DNA from: an uncultured Bacteroidota bacterium
GTDB taxonomy: Bacteria; Bacteroidota; Bacteroidia; Bacteroidales; VadinHA17
DNA length: 64,000 nt
NCBI GenBank assembly: GCA_903844815.1
Contig: CAIMVD010000372.1
Coordinates: 19,030 to 83,029 of the forward strand
Direction of reading: 5' to 3'
Shown here: positions 61,181 to 64,000 of the stretch, piece after piece
Layout of the letters: each line of letters starts with the position of its first letter
How positions within the stretch are numbered: the first letter of the stretch is position 1
The notes under the pieces: model-generated
The model's database searches: none
Seen by the model: the letters and a program-made list of their open reading frames with translations, nothing else
What the model was told of the DNA's origin: nothing
Position numbers and translations under genes: made by a program

Positions 61181-63162
61181 GTCATCACGGGAATTTGTAG
61201 TTCAACCCGGGTACCTTCAGCTTCTCCATTTTCGTTCTTAAGGTCAGTGTAAGTGGTCTTAAGGCTTGTTCCGTAAAGCGAATTTACAAGGTCGAGTCGC
61301 GAATTTGTTATTTGTGTGCCGAGTGAATTATGTTCGGCTCCCCTGGATTTCTTATTCTCGAGTGCGGCATCCCTGCCAATACCATTGTCCTCAATTGTGC
61401 AAATAAGGGTGCCATTGTCAATCATAATATCAATTTTAACTGTCCCCTTATGATGCAGAGGCATCAGACCATGACAGATAGAATTTTCCACATAAGGCTG
61501 AATAAGCATTGACGGAACCTTATATAGCAGCGAATCGATATCTTCATCAACGGTTATGGCATAATCGAATTTATCCCTGAATCTGAGGCTTTCAAGTTCG
61601 AGGTAAAGGTTCAGGGCATCGAGTTCATCACTTAATGATATGTAAGTGTGCTGGGAATTTTCAAGAACCTTTCTGATGAGGCTCGAAAACTTAGTAAGAT
61701 AATTGTTTGTTGCCAGCTTATCATGCTGGTACATAAAATACTGGATAGAGTTCAGAGTATTGAAAATGAAATGAGGATTCATCTGCTGTCGAAGGTTTGC
61801 CTGTGTGATCTCGGAGATCTGACGCTTCATCTCGCTCAGTTTCCTTTTAGCATTGCTCTTTGAACTAATTACAATAAGCGCTGCTATCACCAGGATAAGT
61901 ACTATTAATCCTGCAAATCCAAAGATCAGGAGCCTGTTGTTTTTTAGTCTGAGTGAAAGGAGGGCAATCTCTTTTTTGTGGTTGTCAGCCTCATACCTTA
62001 TCCTGGCATCGGCAAGACCCTTACTGCTGCTTTTCTTGCTTAACGAATCGCTGTACTGCTTGTAAAGAACATAATTTAAGTAGGCTTTTGATGTATCATT
62101 GATACTGATAAAAAGCTTGCTCATATCCTGATATACCCATGAGAGATTATACCAGTCGTGAACTTTTTTTGCCTGATTTATAGATTTTTCATAAAAGTTG
62201 ATTGCAAGGGGATACTTTTTCAGATCGCGGTAGATGGTTCCAATGTTGCCAAGTGAATTGGATGATATTGAAATCTGTTTTCCCGGGATGCTGTAGTCAA
62301 GCGACATTTTATAATAGTAGAGGGAAGGATCATAGTCTTTTTCGAGATAATAGTTGTATCCGATATTTGCCGAGGAGAACCCTGTATAAAATGTATCTTT
62401 TCTGACGATTGAAATCTCAAGACATTTTTTAAGCAGGGAATCCACTTTATGAAAATTCCTGTCATTTTCGATATAAGAACTTCCAAGCCTTAGCAAGCCT
62501 TCTTCTAATCCCAGTGTATCTCCCTCGGCAGTAGATGCATCTATTGAATATCTAAGATTAGTCCTGTAACCTTTAAGATCACCTGCCGCATTCATCACAC
62601 TTGCAATTCCAAAATAGCCGTCATGGATTATTCCGGTTATTTTCCATTTTTTAGCAAGTTCAATACTTTTCATATAAGCATCACTGCTCTCCTTGAAAAA
62701 TCCGGTGCGGAGGGAGTATAATCCCTTGAAAAGCAAGATTTTGGCTAATCCGTTATTGTCCTTTTTTTCTTGGGCAAGATTTTCTGCGAGGTTTATTTCC
62801 TCTTCAACTGCAGTAAAGTCACCAATCTCGAAACTGTATCTGGCTGAAAGAAAGTGTAAATCAGCCGGGATTTCGTATCCTTCCTTTTGGCACAACTGTA
62901 TTGCTGAATCGATGTAAGCTTTTGTAATGTCAGGTTTGTACCGGTTCTTTTTCAGGTATTCATTGCCTTGTCTGATAAAGGAGTTTAACCTTGATGTGTC
63001 AACATAGAGAAATCCGGAACCGGTTCCGGAGGCAGGTTTCTGAAAGCTGTTCGGAACTCCCGCTAATGAAGGTTCCGTGAGGACAAGGGATAAAAGCAGT
63101 ATCGCTGGTATCACCCTTTTAACTGACTTATCGTTTAGCAGTTGCATAATACAAAGTTGCAT
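61177..63162 (-). CDS. TPR-containing LytS-type sensor histidine kinase
   Basis: TPR-like repeats, TM, QMNPHFIFNTLNSIQYF, MLIQPYVENSICHGL, CTIEDNGIGRD; overlaps the LytTR gene by 4 nt. Confidence 0.95.
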   Translation of the reverse strand: MQLCIMQLLNDKSVKRVIPAILLLSLVLTEPSLAGVPNSFQKPASGTGSGFLYVDTSRLNSFIRQGNEYLKKNRYKPDITKAYIDSAIQLCQKEGYEIPADLHFLSARYSFEIGDFTAVEEEINLAENLAQEKKDNNGLAKILLFKGLYSLRTGFFKESSDAYMKSIELAKKWKITGIIHDGYFGIASVMNAAGDLKGYRTNLRYSIDASTAEGDTLGLEEGLLRLGSSYIENDRNFHKVDSLLKKCLEISIVRKDTFYTGFSSANIGYNYYLEKDYDPSLYYYKMSLDYSIPGKQISISSNSLGNIGTIYRDLKKYPLAINFYEKSINQAKKVHDWYNLSWVYQDMSKLFISINDTSKAYLNYVLYKQYSDSLSKKSSSKGLADARIRYEADNHKKEIALLSLRLKNNRLLIFGFAGLIVLILVIAALIVISSKSNAKRKLSEMKRQISEITQANLRQQMNPHFIFNTLNSIQYFMYQHDKLATNNYLTKFSSLIRKVLENSQHTYISLSDELDALNLYLELESLRFRDKFDYAITVDEDIDSLLYKVPSMLIQPYVENSICHGLMPLHHKGTVKIDIMIDNGTLICTIEDNGIGRDAALENKKSRGAEHNSLGTQITNSRLDLVNSLYGTSLKTTYTDLKNENGEAEGTRVELQIPVMT

Positions 63163-63219
63163 TAAAATCTATTAATATGGCTCTTCTCCGATCAGGTTTG
63201 TCATCAAGATAACAGTTTT

Positions 63220-63291
63220 TAGCACAGATTGTCGTTTCCGGTTAACGGATTGCTGTTTTGGGTTAACGGATGGAGGGTTTTGAGCAACGGT
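63220..63291 (-). promoter_or_regulatory. Array of LytTR-like direct repeats at 21-bp period
   Basis: Minus-strand nonamers ACCGTTGCT (63291-63283), TCCGTTAAC (63270-63262), TCCGTTAAC (63249-63241) and degenerate TCTGTGCTA (63228-63220); spacing 21/21/21 bp. Confidence 0.65.
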
Positions 63292-63669
63292 TGGAAATGG
63301 AAGGAGATTGAAAGCTTGCTTTCCAGACAGATAAATAGTGAAAAAAATCCTGGGCTGGCATAAAAAACTCTTCACCGGTAAAAACCGGTTTTCTGCCTGT
63401 TCCATTTTTTTCAATACCGTAAAATACTTTTGCCTTAGAACCTCAGGAAACCCTCTCCGCAGACACAGAATAAACTGAAAATTAAATTATACTTTTGATA
63501 CTGCCTCTATTCAATTTAATTGTGTTACTAAAAAGAGAGGGGTTATGGATTACTGCGATATAACTACCATGTGGTGGTATATAATCGTTAGGCACAAGGC
63601 AGGCACAAAAAACTGTATATTACGTAATTTCCGTATTAGTTTTTTGTAAATTTGGATTAAAATTACTTG

Positions 63670-63792
63670 ATGAAACAACGGATATATCTTGACACTTCGG
63701 TTTTCGGTTGATTTTATGATTCAGAATTTGAAGAATACACAATACCCTTGTTTACAAGGATAAAGAATAAGGAATCAATGGCGTTTAGTTAA
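63670..63792 (+). pseudogene. PIN-domain (VapC-like) toxin remnant
   Basis: MKQRIYLDTSVFG-TGA-FYDSEFEEYTIPLFTRIKNKESMAFS-TAA: PIN N-terminal motif YLDTSVFG(G)xxDxEF with an in-frame TGA and truncation. Confidence 0.65.
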
Positions 63793-63857
63793 GGAATATT
63801 ATTACCAAACATGAAAAGAATATTTTGCCACAGGGACCACTCTACTATTCTTGTGTT

Positions 63858-63921
63858 TTTACCCCCCAACCCCCCAAGGGGGGATTTAAGAACACCCCCC
63901 CCGGGGGGGCAGGGGGGGTAA
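63858..63921. repeat. C/G-homopolymer palindromic element
   Basis: TTTTTACCCCCCAACCCCCCAAGGGGGGATTTAAGAACACCCCCCCCGGGGGGGCAGGGGGGGTAAAA: inverted runs of C6-8/G6-7. Confidence 0.85.
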
Positions 63922-64000
63922 AATGTGGGAGTAAGAAACTGATTACCCGGGCTTACCTAAACGACATTGAATAAGGAATTAAAAATAATCTAGTCTTCAG

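Noticed and set aside
63172-63414. 80-aa minus-strand ORF
   Set aside because: Its periodic PSVNPKQQSVNRKRQSVLK is the translation of the 21-bp LytTR-like repeats; better explained as regulatory DNA.

Overview
64-kb window from a Bacteroidota chromosome, inferred from T9SS-type C-terminal domains, an HTCS regulator, TAnnTTTG promoter elements, and GH95 and FtsX/MacB families. Content by section: (1) ~1-29.9 kb is an exopolysaccharide (EPS) locus: glycosyltransferase tail, DUF354, Gfo/Idh/MocA, Wzy-like, Wza-like and Wzc-like proteins, polyprenyl glycosylphosphotransferase, a membrane-anchored polysaccharide deacetylase, a C39-like protein with SprB-like repeats, and three paralogous right-handed beta-helix proteins. 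Two of these are adjacent giants with the same architecture but 2 versus 13 SwmB-like repeats. (2) ~30-39.3 kb is an ABC export module (FtsX permease, LolD-like ATPase, HlyD-like, TolC-like) with a sigma54 response regulator and a decayed second permease. (3) ~39.4-48.3 kb holds DUF362, a GH95 fucosidase, and a cyanophycinase / isoaspartyl dipeptidase / YfcC-type permease group. (4) ~48.3-59.4 kb holds an HTCS regulator and an esterase-rich cluster without SusC/SusD. (5) ~60.4-63.3 kb is a TPR histidine kinase/LytTR pair preceded by a three- to four-unit array of LytTR-like sites at exactly 21-bp period. The last 9 kb also has several intergenic palindromic elements, three built from short repeats in inverted halves, and a PIN-domain toxin remnant. 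No CRISPR array, rRNA, tRNA or intact transposase was recognised. The best candidates for undescribed biology are the EPS beta-helix/SwmB system and the LytTR array. Family calls are from reading motifs, not from database searches.
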